A stretch of 64,000 bases of DNA from Parascedosporium putredinis. Lineage: Eukaryota; Ascomycota; Sordariomycetes; Microascales; Microascaceae. The DNA is taken from contig CASHTG010000008.1 in the NCBI GenBank assembly GCA_949357655.1, forward strand, positions 1 to 64,000, written 5' to 3'. The stretch's first letter is position 1. Each line of letters starts with the position of its first letter. The position numbers were made by a program, and so were the translations under genes. Shown piece after piece: positions 47,046 through 58,478 of this stretch. Under the pieces are notes generated by a model. The model was not told where the DNA came from and did not search any database. It saw only the letters and a program-made list of their open reading frames with translations.

Positions 47046-48324
47046 CTACGCGGCCCACACATCCTTCCCTGTATTCTCAATATAGTGGCCCAATTCATTG
47101 ACGCTTGCGTCCCATTCAAGTAGTCGTAGCCGCATGTTGCCAATTTGCTTCATATCGAGAACCTTTGGCTGAACCCAAGTGATGTGTGCCATTTGGTCAA
47201 CTTGGTCGATCGTGCCCCGCAGGAGTCTAAACTAAATGCCTTCATGATCAACTGTTCGATTTCATTGGGGCGAACCTTGGTTGATATAGCGATATCCTTA
47301 AAGGAAATGGATCTATCGTGGGGAGGTCGCTGGAAAATAGCCTCGGTGAGGGCTGCTAGGTGAATCTTTTGACGAAGACTGGCAGAATGCTGATGAAGAA
47401 GTTCATTCCCTTCAACGTGGTTGGAAAGTCGATCGAAACCATCAAGATCTCCTCGATTAAAGGCGAACAGTAACTCCCGTAGCCAAGGATACTCCTTAGA
47501 ACGTACAAGGACATCAAGGATTGGGTGGAGAAGGAGCTCGCCAAAGTTGTAAATGCTTTCCGAGACGAGCGCTGCAATGCTTAGATGATATGCACGGTTT
47601 TGTTTCTCTTCTGGAGAGAGCGTGGTCAAATCTATACAAGCGAGATATAACAGGGTGTTGCGATAGTAAGCGGCAAAATCGGCAATCATCTTCTCTGGTC
47701 AGCCATGTCTAGTGGTTCGTATGTGCACGCGTTACGTTGTAATTTACCTGAAAATATGTTGCATTTGCATCATAGAAGGCCGCGTGAACAACCGTTTCAA
47801 CCGATGCAAAGCTGTCAAGAACCTTCTCACAGGTCAACAAGTCCTTCCGAGCGCCATCACGGTCGTTCAACTCTAGTTTAACCCTTGCAACGGCTACAGA
47901 AGCGTAAACCAGCGCATCTTGGGTGTTCTCATTATCGACGTTCCTTACTAATGCTTCAAGAAAATGGAGCTTCTCTTGGAGGGCTATAATGTGAGATGGT
48001 CAAGTCAGCCGTCAGCGTCAAGCCAATGCTATTGTTTAACCGCAGATGATAGATACATGGGCATTGAGTGGAGGCAGCGAGAGCAAGCTCCACAAGTTTT
48101 AGTTGATTGATCTTATCGGCGAACTTCAAAACGAAAGTTTTGTATAAGGCAAGGCGTTGTGGCTCGCTTCGGGGGTCACGGAAGAACTGAAGCAGGGCTT
48201 CCGTTAGCTGGTGCCAGAGCTTCCGCTCCCAGAAATTTTCGAACTCCAATATGAGACCTTGGAGCTCCTCCGGGGCTTCTTCTCTCTGTTCGGCGAGGAA
48301 ATCGGGAATCGCATCGTAGCTCAT
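47046..48324 (-). CDS. RPN9: 26S proteasome regulatory subunit Rpn9
   Basis: Rpn9 is a PCI-domain scaffold subunit of the proteasome lid. It starts MSYDAIPDFLAEQREEAPEE at 48,324. The body is helical (FENFWERKLWHQLTEALLQF; VYASVAVARVKLELNDRDGA; HAAFYDANATYF; DFAAYYRNTLLYLACIDL). The PCI part reads FDRLSNHVEGNELL, LAALTEAIFQRPP, ISFKDIAISTKVRPNEIEQL and the winged-helix strand ITWVQPKVLDMKQIGNM. It ends GKDVWAA. Introns lie at about 47,690-47,750 and 47,985-48,060. A one-base deletion near 47,225 (plus strand) separates AFSL from RGTIDQVDQMAH. The gene is convergent with GAA1, with under 190 bases between them. Confidence 0.9.
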
Positions 48325-49122
48325 GGTGAGCTTCGCGTTGTGAGTGAGCTTGTTCGGTGCTGGCTTTCAATTTGTTGCTCGGATTCTCATACCAGAAAAA
48401 TGGTACGATGAGAAAGGCTAACGTTGAATAGCAACTCCTGGGTTATGCCACTCCAAGACCAACAGGATTGGAAACGGGTGTTTTGACGGGTAGCCTTGAA
48501 TTGAATGACCTGGCGAGAATGAGAGACTGCCGGAGTTAGGCAAGCAATGCGTTGAAATCGCGTCGAACGGCAGCCTACAAGCCTCCGGATGATTAATCAA
48601 GACGCTTTTGTAGTGGCTGCCATGTGCTCGTGGGGATCTTGAGTATTATGGATTGTCCAATGGAGTAAAGCTACTGAGGTACAGATTTGCATCAATCCAA
48701 GAAAAATTCTTGTTAATAATCATAAGGAAATTAGAGCTATCTCTTTAGAATCAACAAATGATTTATATTTTCACACATAGATAGAAGGGACATTTGAAAG
48801 AAACATATGTCCTAAGTCATATATATTTGCCTCGACGTTTTGGCCTTCGCATGAACGTTGTCAACGAGCTCCTGGGCCACAACGCGTTCTGTGACTAATC
48901 AGAGTCATTCAGCAGGCATTATTGGCCAATTCAACCATCGCTTCCTATGATCACATGACCCCAAAACCACACGGGCCGGCTAGCATCAACAGCGGAAGAT
49001 GGTGGCTATCGCGGGAACTTTTCTCGCACCTCCGAAGAAATATCCTGTACGTTCGTGTCATTCGACGACAGCTTCCTTACGAGAAGCTCTATTGAAGCTA
49101 CCCCCGTAATCCATATCTCAGA
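48325..49122. promoter_or_regulatory. Divergent promoter region RPN9 / complex I subunit
   Basis: These 800 bases lie between two leftward and rightward starts. An AT-richer part lies near 48,700-48,830. I did not find a clear PACE (GGTGGCAAA) proteasome element. No gene is seen. Confidence 0.5.
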
Positions 49123-50763
49123 ATGGCGTCCGTTCCAGCTTCCGTGCGGTCGTCCCCTCGACTTGCACAGAGCATTCTTCGACGCCAGCCATTGTCTGAT
49201 CTTTCGATAACGCGCACCGGCAAACCAATTCTGCGCACGCAGGGTGGGCGGTGAGTGTGCTAACTCTGGGCGCCCTTTCTTGTAGATTTAATGAAGGTTC
49301 GGGTAATACTGACAGCCTGGCGACATATAGCTCGTCTCTCGGAGGTAACTGCCTGTGCCTACAGTTTTATGTTAGCAAATTTGGTCTAACCTCGAACGCT
49401 AGGCCACACCGCAACTGTGTTTGGAGCAACAGGGCAACTCGGCCGGTATATTGTCAACAGGCTTGGTCTGTCCATATCCACAGCCCATATCTTCATTCTG
49501 CAAGACTGACCCCGATCTAGCTCGGCAGGGATGTACGGTCATCGTTCCCTTTCGAGAGGAGATGGCTAAGCGCCACTTAAAGGTTTCTGGTGATCTTGGA
49601 CGTGTAATTTTTATCGTATGTTACCCTTTGAATTTGCTGAAGAGCAGTGTCTCACTTTGGATATCTGAGTGACCACTAACGGTCATGCATCTAGGAATAC
49701 GACTTGAGAAACACCCAGTCTATCGAAGAGAGCATTCGTCATTCGGATGTGGTGTATAATCTAATTGGCCGGAACTATCCGACAAAGTATCGCCTCGCTC
49801 AATCATCTCCCGCCTCGACGAACGAAAGAAAGGACACTAACGGCCCCTTTAGAAATTTTACACTTGAAGACGTGCATGTCGAAGGGACGGAACGCATTGT
49901 GGAGACGGCCGCGAAATACAACGTAGACCGCTATATTCATGTCTCTTCATACAATGCCGAGCCCGTATCTACGTCTGAGTTCTACGCAACCAAGGTAGCC
50001 ATACCATGAGCGTCCCCAACATATATTAGTACTGACCTTTGCTTGTGAATAGGGCCGCGGAGAGGAAGTGGCACGGTCTATCTTCCCAGAAACTACAATT
50101 GTGCGGCCTGCACCCATATTTGGTTTCGAGGATAACCTTTTATTGAAGCTGGCAAGTGTGGTAAATTTCACAGCGAATAACATGCAAGAGCGATATAGGC
50201 CTGTCCATGTATGTCTCTTGTCATAAGACCGTCCTCAGCACAGACCTGCTTTCTTACTCAACTCATCTAGGTTATTGATATTGGCCATGCTCTCGAGCTC
50301 ATGCTTTACGACGATAGCACCGCGGCTCAGACGTTCGAACTCTACGGCCCGAAAGAATACTCAACAGAAGAGATTGCGGCTTTAGTTGACAGGGAAATAT
50401 TCAAGCAGCGTCGCCACATCAATATTCCGAAGAAGATTCTTAAACCACTCGCCGGGCTCCTCAACAGCGTCACTTGGTGGCCATATCTCTCGGCGGATGA
50501 GGTCGAACGCGAGTTCATTGACCAAAAGGTTGACCCAGCTGCGAGAACATTCGAAGATTTGGGCATCAAGCCCGGTAATATCAGTGACTTCACTTATCAC
50601 TACCTGGTATGTTGTCAAAATTATATTGTACCCATCCTTTGTTACAATACTAAAGGCTTCACAGCAAGGATTCCGAAGTTCGGCGTTTTATGATCTCCCT
50701 CCCGCCACCGAGAAGGAAAGGAAGGAAGAGCGCAAATATCTACATGTTCTTGATGACCAGTGA
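49123..50763 (+). CDS. NADH:ubiquinone oxidoreductase 39/40-kDa subunit (NDUFA9-like)
   Basis: This is an accessory subunit of mitochondrial complex I with an atypical short-chain dehydrogenase fold that binds NADPH. The N-terminus (MASVPASVRSSPRLAQSILRRQP) is a basic, Ser-rich targeting peptide. The Rossmann motif TVFGATGQLGRYIVNRL follows, then GCTVIVPFREE, VVYNLIGRNYPTKNFTLED, VHVEGTERIVE, YIHVSSYNAEP, TIVRPAPIFGFEDNLL, YRPVHVIDIGHAL, FELYGPKEYSTEEIA and a C-terminus ending ERKYLHVLDDQ. About seven exons have GT-AG introns, including those ending at CTAG before EYDLRN and at TTTAG before NFTLED. No frameshift is needed in most exons. Confidence 0.9.
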
Positions 50764-51212
50764 TTGTTGGGTCGGGATAGAATAACTCGAGTACCGTTTC
50801 AACTGCGGGGCAGCCCCTAGAATGTGTATATATTGTATCATTGGCACTCCCTTGTTTCCCAACTTCATGTGGACTGGGCCAGTGGTGGCCAACTTAGGGT
50901 CTGTGTCTTGACTAATAGAATAAGCTCCTCAATGTTGTCCGCTTCTGTCCGCGGCCTTGGCATCTTACACAATATTTGGCCCACCAGTAAATCAACCAAG
51001 TACAGGGTCCACAATCCTGTTTTAAAACACTTCAGTCACGACTCACGAAGCACCGGTCTCCCTCCCCCAAATTCCTTGCCCTAGGGTCCGCCAGAATTGA
51101 GACGCTCAATGGCAAGCTCTCCTTACGAGCTAGAACGGTTGATGTCCCCATTTCCTCTACTTCTTTTGAAATCGAGTCAAGAACATTCGTATACTCTCCG
51201 CCGTCAACAAAA

Positions 51213-52240
51213 TGGCAGACTTACGCCTAGATGGCGATGATGACCCGATGTACGTAGGCAAGGGAGGAATTAGGAAGTGTAAAACTTTAGGCTAACCCAC
51301 GTTTAGGGTCCTTTCAGACCACGCGCTAGCTGCCCTTGCGGAATTCCATTCTGAACAGGACGCTCAAGTACGCGAATTTGAAAGGGTCAATTCAATCGCC
51401 GAGGCAGAAAGGTCTCGAAACGCCCCTTTTGATATTGAGTTGTTTACCGAGAATTGGGGTAGAAGTCAATTTTGGGTAGCAGACTTTCCCTTTTCTGTAC
51501 TCCTCGATGGGATCGTGTCTAACGAAATCTCAGTATACAAGCGAGACGGCGGAGTTGCTGGCTGGTGAGCTGCTTGCTGGCACGTCTGCCAACATGAATA
51601 TTGCATTTGTGTCCACGCCAAGCGTTTTTGTTGCGGCCAAAAATATCCTTGCTAAAAGGCCTCTCGAGAAACGGCCCATTCTCCATCTCCTGGAGTTTGA
51701 TGAAAGATTCAGGGTGTTTCCAGAATTCGTCTACTATGACTATAGGCGCCCTTTTAGACTACCTGGTATGGGCAACTGTCAAAAGCAGTTAAAATATTGT
51801 GATGCCGCAAAGCGCATATCGCTAACATCTTCGGTTCCAGTCACCCTGAAGGGCACCGCAGATCGAGTCATATGTGATCCTCCATTTCTCAATGAAGACT
51901 GCCACACCAAAGGTTTGTTCAAGAAAATCCGCGAGAAGATGGGCGATATGTCATAATTCATCGCCCTTATTCATGCAATCGGCACCCATTCTAATTCGAT
52001 TTAGTGGCTCTAACAGTATCATGGGTGACGAAGGCTCCTGATAACGTGAAGGTCCTCATGTGCACTGGAGAGCGAGTCCAGACACTGATTTGGAAACTGT
52101 ACAAAAGATTTGGCATGAGAACAACGACTTTCACGCCGAGCCATAGTCGAGAGCTTGGTAACGAATTTCTGTGCTATGCCAACTTCGAAAGCAGTAGCTG
52201 GAGGTGGGTCCATGACCAAGGAGAAGGCATAGCTAGTTAG
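51213..52240 (+). CDS. EFM5: Protein-lysine N-methyltransferase Efm5 (eEF1A Lys methyltransferase)
   Basis: Efm5 methylates a lysine of translation elongation factor 1A and belongs to the N6-adenine-MTase-like class with a DPPF active site. It starts MADLRLDGDDDPM at 51,213. Then come LSDHALAALAEFHSEQ, WGRSQFWYTSETAELLAGEL, LLEFDERF, FVYYDYRRPFRLP, TADRVICDPPFLNEDC with the catalytic DPPF, and LMCTGERVQTLI, RTTTFTPSH and NEFLCYANFESSSWRW. Introns split DPM|VLSD, SQFW|YTS, FRLP and the region before VALTVSW. The C-terminus ends GEGIAS, a little longer than the W-x-W end of relatives. Confidence 0.88.
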
Positions 52241-52589
52241 TCCATCTAGTCAGCTATACTTGGAAATGCGAAAGTGTAAGAGACGAGGGCAGTCTGCTTA
52301 GAGCCCGCTCTTCGTTAAGCAGCTGCGCACCAATCATAAAGGTTGGGGCCATGGTGTTCCTCCTTTTGAGAAAAAGAAAAAAAGAAGAAAAAGAGAAAAG
52401 AAGCCTCTTAGGTAGTGATTAGCTGGACTCCGAGCCATGGAGAGTACGTTGGATGGTGGTTAGCTATGAGTGCCTGGTCACAATTCTATACAGATTATCT
52501 GCTACGACTCGGTCTTGGTGCTACTCTACTGCTCGAATACAAGACCCAATCCCTAACGAAACCAAGTATACAATAAAGGCCCTTCTTAG
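52241..52589. other. Convergent intergenic region EFM5 / UBP8
   Basis: These 350 bases hold both 3' ends. A purine tract (AAAAGAAAAAAAGAAG type) lies at 52,370-52,400. No gene is seen. Confidence 0.5.
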
Positions 52590-54581
52590 TTACGAGAGAT
52601 ACCTTACGCAGTAGAAGAGTAGGTAGGCTTGTGAGCTCAAGACTTCAGATTTTGTGGCCAATATCACCTTGTGGTCATTGAACTGAAACCACTAGAACTT
52701 GCGCGTCAGCGAAGCTACCGATTAGCGTGGGCTTGACAATCACGTACCTGATCTCCTACCCGGCAATACGATAGGTAGTGGCCTGAAAAGCGTGAGTGAT
52801 GAGCTTACAAGTGGTTACGCCGGCCGTACTTACCTGTGTCGATACTACCCACATGTACGACAACGCCTACTAGATCGTATTCGTGGGCTCGAGAAAGTTC
52901 AGGGTGGTTGTGTAGCTGGTGGTTCTGTAAGGCAAGATCGCGACCTTTGCTAGTATACGGCAGCATATTTATTTCCAAAGGAAAATTGACAGGGGTCTCG
53001 ACTTTTGAGGGTGCTGTATCGTGTCTTCCATGCTTGAATTCAAATCGCTACGAACCGTCCAAGTCAGCACTTTAGCCTTTCATGCCTCCCTACGCTTCGG
53101 TTCGGGCTTGGGAGAAGAGAGAGAGAGAAGGGGGCGCGAGAGAGTTCGGACTATGGGCATGAATTGGCCGTGATGTGCTCCAGGTGGTATACTTACCTTG
53201 AGATGGATAGCAAGAACGTTTGGTAGGCATTTTATACTAGTATACCGTCTGGCCTGCTGGGTGGACTTGCATTCTTGACACCGATACTCGCACTTGTCCG
53301 ATTTAATGTACTCCGCATCGAGACATTCCTGGAGAGTGAGCGGCCTAGAATCCACCTTTTTTCGTTTTTGCGCCCATGATTCAAGGCCCAGACTAAGATC
53401 CAGGAAGGATTGAACAGCATTGGTGGAGGTGCTGCACTTCTGACATGTTGTTGCGGTGAGAATTTTGCCATAGAAGATTTGGTGGATGACGCAGTTGCAG
53501 CTATGCTCACTTCCAACTTCAGGCCGCTTTCCATCACCGTTGCGCTCATGGAGCTCTTCGGCTAAAAATTGAAAGAACTCATGAGCATCTTGTTCTTTGG
53601 TTGTGACCAGGTTCTCAAAAGCCTTCTTATCAGAGATCCAGAAGCCGGAAAGTATGTTCGCTGCAGTATACCCGTTTGTGCTCTCTACGGCGTAGAAATC
53701 CTGGAATATGTCATCCATGGCACAACTTATGCAGTGAGACACATTGCAATTTGTATGTCCATCTCTTAAGTAGAAGTTGCGAAGAAGGGGGTTATGTAGG
53801 AGGCACTGCAGAATGACGTTTTGGTAGCAAGTCGCGCCAGCATTGTAAATTCCCCGGAGGCCATTAGCTCGACAGGATGGAGTCGTAGTATTTGCGGTAA
53901 TGTATTTAGGATCATCTTTCACTGGATCCGAAGGTTCTTCATGCTTCCGCTTTCGATCCCGTTTATCTGGCTGGTGAGTCAGACCACGAACATGCGTCAG
54001 GCGTAGGCCACATCTACTATTAAGTGGGTTACAATCACTTACTCCAGAAAGATGATGTGCCCATCTTCCGAATCCTCAATTCCTCAAAGGTTGCATCCCA
54101 AATTAAGTCATCACACATCTGGCAGTAGAGATAGCCTGTACGAGAGTCGACATCTACCATACACGGTTAGGGGCAAAAGCTACTTCTCAGGGCCAAACTT
54201 AGCAACATACAAAACCGATGAGCCTTCTTCGAGCCATGTTTAATGCGATCCTCTTCGGTTACTATCGTAGGGCATTGAAGGCAAAGGTAGTTTGAGGTTA
54301 TGTTATAGGAGGCGTTCCCCTCAGTTGTCTTCGTGGCTTGCAGAGGGCCAATCGGACTATCGAAAATTTTGCGAAGCATCAACTTGTAATGACCTAGGCT
54401 TTGGTTGAGGTTTTCCTGGCTTGAAGTGAGGAGCCGTCCTAGGTGCTCTAGGAAGAGCATGTTAGCATCTATTTGAAAAAGGCTGTGGGGGTAGGAGGTA
54501 CGAACCACAACCAAACATTGGTTTCCCAGCCATCGGCAAGTTGATCTTAGCACCCTTCGGTGGTGAGTTTGGAGTTGTCAT
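52590..54581 (-). CDS. UBP8: Ubiquitin carboxyl-terminal hydrolase Ubp8 (SAGA DUB module)
   Basis: Ubp8 removes ubiquitin from histone H2B as part of SAGA. The N-terminal ZnF-UBP domain is visible: FGC|EHLGRLL, YLCLQCP, HGSKKAHRF, GYLYCQMCDDLIWD. The catalytic Cys box is NAGATCYQNVILQ, followed by SHCISCAMDD, KEQDAHEFFQFLAEEL, a zinc finger pair (CQKC ... CEYRCQEC) and LPNVLAIHLK. The C-terminal part has FPLEINMLPYT, YDLVGVVVHVGS, the catalytic His in GHYLSYCRVGDQ, FNDHKVIL and AYLLFYCV. About six introns occur, including one that splits GHY from HVGSIDTG. The usual NxGNTC box is NAGATC here. The start at 54,581 (MTTPNSPPKG) is the first sensible ATG; more N-terminal sequence is possible. Confidence 0.87.
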
Positions 54582-55623
54582 GGCCGTGAATTTCTGGGGT
54601 TTCACTTGGATTTCGAGAAAAGGCGGTATTGCTCTGCCAGCGGCTAAGGTGGCCGAGAGCGTGGGTGGAACCAGGAATGGAGTGCTCTGAGATGGATATG
54701 ATACTTGGGATGAGCTTAGTATCGTGTGAAGTCGCGGGGCGGGCAAGCGTCACGGTATTGTGAAGGACAATACCTTGGTATGGAATAAGGATGGCAATGT
54801 GATTGTTGATCACATAAAAGTATGATAACCGTTCAAGTGGAGGTTAGAATAGAAACTTGAACGATCAATTCCTTTCCACGCTTTCTGTCAGGCGGAAGGA
54901 ATTCGTCGGTTGAGCTGTGTATATAAGCCACTGTGCGAATATGATTGTGAAGAAAGCACGAAATGCAACTTGACCGACAGAGGAAATTTCGAGATGAATA
55001 AAGATAAATGCATTTGCGCCTCTCACCCACATATGGCCATCTTAGAAAAACATTAGTAATTCGAAATAAGCCTAGCTCCCTGAATTTTCATGCATCTATT
55101 ATAACCAGGAATTAGGGAATTATCAATCGAGAGGTTCAAAGACTATATTGGATGTATTTGTTGTAGGAAGCGAGTCCGAAAACCACTTCTTGCCAAATCG
55201 TAAGAGCCTGATGGAGCATTTGGAGTGTGGCTTTATTAACAAGGCAAAGCCCAGGCATGTTCAAGATGTAGTAAGGTGGGTTGGGTTCTATGAAGTATGT
55301 TGTCGTGCGTCAATGCACTCATTGATGCACCTTGGGGCTAACGTCATCGGGAATTGACCCTCAAAAGACACCTCGGTTGATTCGATGCAGGACTAGAGGA
55401 GTTAAGATACTCGGTTCGTGTTTTGTCAGACCCATCTGCCAAACCCGTCTACAAAAGTAATACAAGGACATCAGTCACAAATCTTGTCATCCTCCCACTT
55501 TACTGCTCGAGAATTGAAAGACGCGTACCTCAACCCTTTCCTAATACTCCAGGAGCCCAGAGCCGACGATTGAGACCCTGTTTCATTCCACACCTAGCCC
55601 CGACGGCCTAAATTAATCTAGAC
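54582..55623. promoter_or_regulatory. Divergent intergenic region UBP8 / thioesterase
   Basis: About 1 kb with no supported gene. An open frame upstream of UBP8 to 54,813 has no conserved features. The part before 55,624 has a CT-rich leader (55,480-55,620) preceding the thioesterase ATG. Confidence 0.45.
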
Positions 55624-56454
55624 ATGGCATTTCAAATTTCACCACTTCAGGAGGTACAACGTCTAGGCTCCGCTTGCATCCGAATACTAGGCGGCAACCC
55701 TGGCAAGTTTACCCTGCAGGGGACCAACACCTACCTCTTAGGTACCGGGCGTCGCCGTCTACTGATTGACACTGGCGAGGGTAGGTCGTCTTGGAAGCAG
55801 GCTTTGGAGGAAACACTTATCCAAGAGGGAGCGGTGGTGGAGAGGGTTTTAATCACACATTGGCACCCGGACCATACAAGAGGCATCCCCGATGTCATGG
55901 CACTGTGTCCGGAGGCCGCGGTCTTCAAGTTCGATCCCGAGGCTGGCCAGGCTCCAATTGCAGATGGACAAACCTTTACTGTGGACGGTGTTACTCTAGT
56001 GGCTTATCATACACCTGGGCACACAGAGGATCACGTAATTTTTGTCTTTACCGAAGAGCGTTCGATGTTCACTGGAGACAACATTCTCGGCCACGGCACC
56101 GCTGTTTTCGAAGATTTATCATCATATTTGGGGAGCCTAGAACGTATGAAGGGGCTGTTCACAGGTCGCGCGTATCCGGGGCATGGACCAGTAGTTGAGG
56201 ATGGACCCCTGAAGATCTTGGAATACCTGCAGCATCGGCAGGATCGTGAGGCCCAGGTTGTGAAACTCTTAACATCAGCAAGACCTGACTCTGGTCTGCC
56301 AGGGCCATGGACCATTACCGAGCTTGTTCAAACCATATATAGCGATATTCCTACTGAGCTACACCTGCCAGCCAGTCGTGGGGTGCTACAGATCTTGGCG
56401 AAGCTGGAAGGAGAAAGCCGAGTCATCCGTGAGCGCAATATGTGGAGACTATGA
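55624..56454 (+). CDS. Metallo-beta-lactamase thioesterase (LACTB2 / ACTE-like)
   Basis: A single intact exon encodes 276 residues. The metal site is complete: H79, H81, D83 and H84 in THWHPDH, H133 in HTPGHTED, D152 in FTGDN, and H187 in YPGHGP. DTGEG lies at 49-53 and ILGGNPGKFTLQGTNTYLLG at 21-40. The C-terminal winged-helix part (LHLPASRGVLQILAKLEGE) matches LACTB2-type proteins. In fungi the close group includes the thioesterases that release atrochrysone-type chains from non-reducing polyketide synthases that lack their own TE domain, and also stand-alone homologues. No polyketide synthase, oxygenase or transporter lies nearby. So the family is sure, but the biosynthetic role is not. 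Confidence 0.9.
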   Translation: MAFQISPLQEVQRLGSACIRILGGNPGKFTLQGTNTYLLGTGRRRLLIDTGEGRSSWKQALEETLIQEGAVVERVLITHWHPDHTRGIPDVMALCPEAAVFKFDPEAGQAPIADGQTFTVDGVTLVAYHTPGHTEDHVIFVFTEERSMFTGDNILGHGTAVFEDLSSYLGSLERMKGLFTGRAYPGHGPVVEDGPLKILEYLQHRQDREAQVVKLLTSARPDSGLPGPWTITELVQTIYSDIPTELHLPASRGVLQILAKLEGESRVIRERNMWRL

Positions 56455-58478
56455 GGTGTCTGTCAAGCAGTCTCAGATTACCGAGGTAGTGACTTGTTAG
56501 TTGGGATTTATTCTAAAAGAAAACCTAAGGGTGGCTCAGTTCGATGCTGTTCTTCGCTCATCACTTACAATTATAAACCCTACCCTCGAATTGCGAAAGC
56601 GGGACAGCATTTTCACTCTCAGGCCCCAAGACCCTTTGCGATCCAGCCCTATCCCAGTTAGGCACTTGAAACAACTCTACATCTAACCTCGCCGCTTCAC
56701 GGAGTCCCTTGAGAGCAGTATTTTGGACCCAGAGGGCTATTAAACCCCGTCTAGTTTTCGTCCTAACAAGTATTATACGCAGCTAATTTGTCATGAGGAA
56801 AGAAAAGAGTGAACATAAAATGAAGGGCATTCTCGGTGTTCATTTGGCGGATATGATTTAGGATGTAGTTTAGCTATTCTAAATCCTTTTGAACATTTCA
56901 TCATTGGCCTCTCCATCACACCATCCAGGATATTAACGGCGGTTCTGACTAGGACACCGCTTGGGTATATTAGAACAATCTCCCTTCTAGGCACCTTGTC
57001 CTCCCTCATCCATATCCAGACTATTCATCCATATCCAGACTATTCATCCATTTCCCACACAATAGCGCCCCCATGATATATTTTGTCGCTCAGTAATATT
57101 ACGGTGACCGGATCAAATGTGGGTCCCGGTGGCGCCACGGGAAAAACAAGTGGAGACGTCACGGGAGGAGCGGAAGGCTTTCTCAACTGCTGCCGGTCGT
57201 CATTGCCAGCCCCTCAGGGCTTGCTCCGCCTAATGGCAACCGAACGCAACTCAAGCTGGCAAGCGACCCAGGAGAGTTAAGAAGAAGGCGAGCGGCCCCA
57301 TTTCCTCTCTAAGCCGTATCATATGATGAATGGTGATGGACACCGATGAGGCCTGACTCCTTCATTCCTCCCACCACGTCGAGCGCTTGCGGGTGGCTCG
57401 GCCATTTGTTCCCCATGATGCGTGGTACTCGCATGACTCCACCTGATCTACAATTGTCTCCCTCTCTCACCTTACCTGGTTCGCTGCAAGGCAAGAAGCG
57501 GCCTCATTGAACCCAATCCACACACGCACATCTATCCAGACTTGAATTCCCGTGAAGAGGAAACCTATTCTCGTAGCTATAAGACAGCGCACATTGCGTC
57601 ACTAGCAAACGCGTGCTTCGGCCGAAAGTACATGTACCTCAGTCCTCGCGATCACATTTCGACAGTCCTGTTTCATTATAGAATCGTCCGAAGCACTACA
57701 CTCCTCACGCCTGTTTTGCTACATACGCATACACCATGCATATATCGCAAGAAACGCTTGCAGCTGGTGAGGATTTTTGTGTTCGCCAAGACTGGCTGGG
57801 ATGTGACCTCGAGTCTACCTCGGAAAAAATAGCCATCATAGTCAATAGCACGAAACTGTGCTGCGTGGATAGTATCTCGAGCAGCCATCCTCAAGCCCCG
57901 GAAGCTTCGGAAGAACACTCCATCGCCTGCGAGGCTTTCCTAGTTACATAGGCCAATAATATGCTTAATCCTGGCATTGGCGTTTGACTGAAGCCTGTAT
58001 TCCTCTTGGCTTGGTTACTCATCTGATCTTTTGTCGAACAACAAAGGATCCACCCCTTCAGAACTACTTATCAGAAGGTGTGCAACGATGGGAGCGTATT
58101 GAAAGTATAAATAGTTTGGGAAGCCTCGCCTAGATAATAGGCTTCTTTGCTTTATGGCAAATATCTATGGTAATAACCTTGGCGACCTCCTGCCCATACT
58201 ACTAAGCATCATAATTTCGCAATCCCAGCCCAATCCCTCAATCCTCGCGCCTTTTGCATTCAGAGGCCTACCTTCATCTTCATTTGGGAGCCAACGTCTG
58301 TATTGATCTCTTTTGATAACGCTCACAAGGTGAATCACCTAAGCTCGTCTTTTACTTACACAACATCATCTCATCGTGAGCGCTCATAGGTTGCGTGAGG
58401 TTCCTGCTAGCTCTAGCATAGCCAATCCAAATATTAAGCGGCGTATTTTGGGTGACTGTGGGATTCTTCCACTCTCAA
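56455..58478. other. 2-kb gene-free region
   Basis: I find no conserved frame on either strand. It includes the short tandem repeat at 57,006-57,050. Short frames at 57,542-57,950 have no recognisable motifs and use ordinary non-coding composition. Confidence 0.5.
57006..57050. repeat. 19-bp tandem repeat, 2.4 copies
   Basis: TCATCCATATCCAGACTAT occurs twice head to tail and is followed by TCATCCAT. The copies are identical, which suggests a recent duplication. It lies in the gene-free region after the thioesterase. Confidence 0.9.

Noticed and set aside
57542..57951. Frames of 71-96 codons after the thioesterase
   Set aside because: No conserved features on either strand; likely chance.
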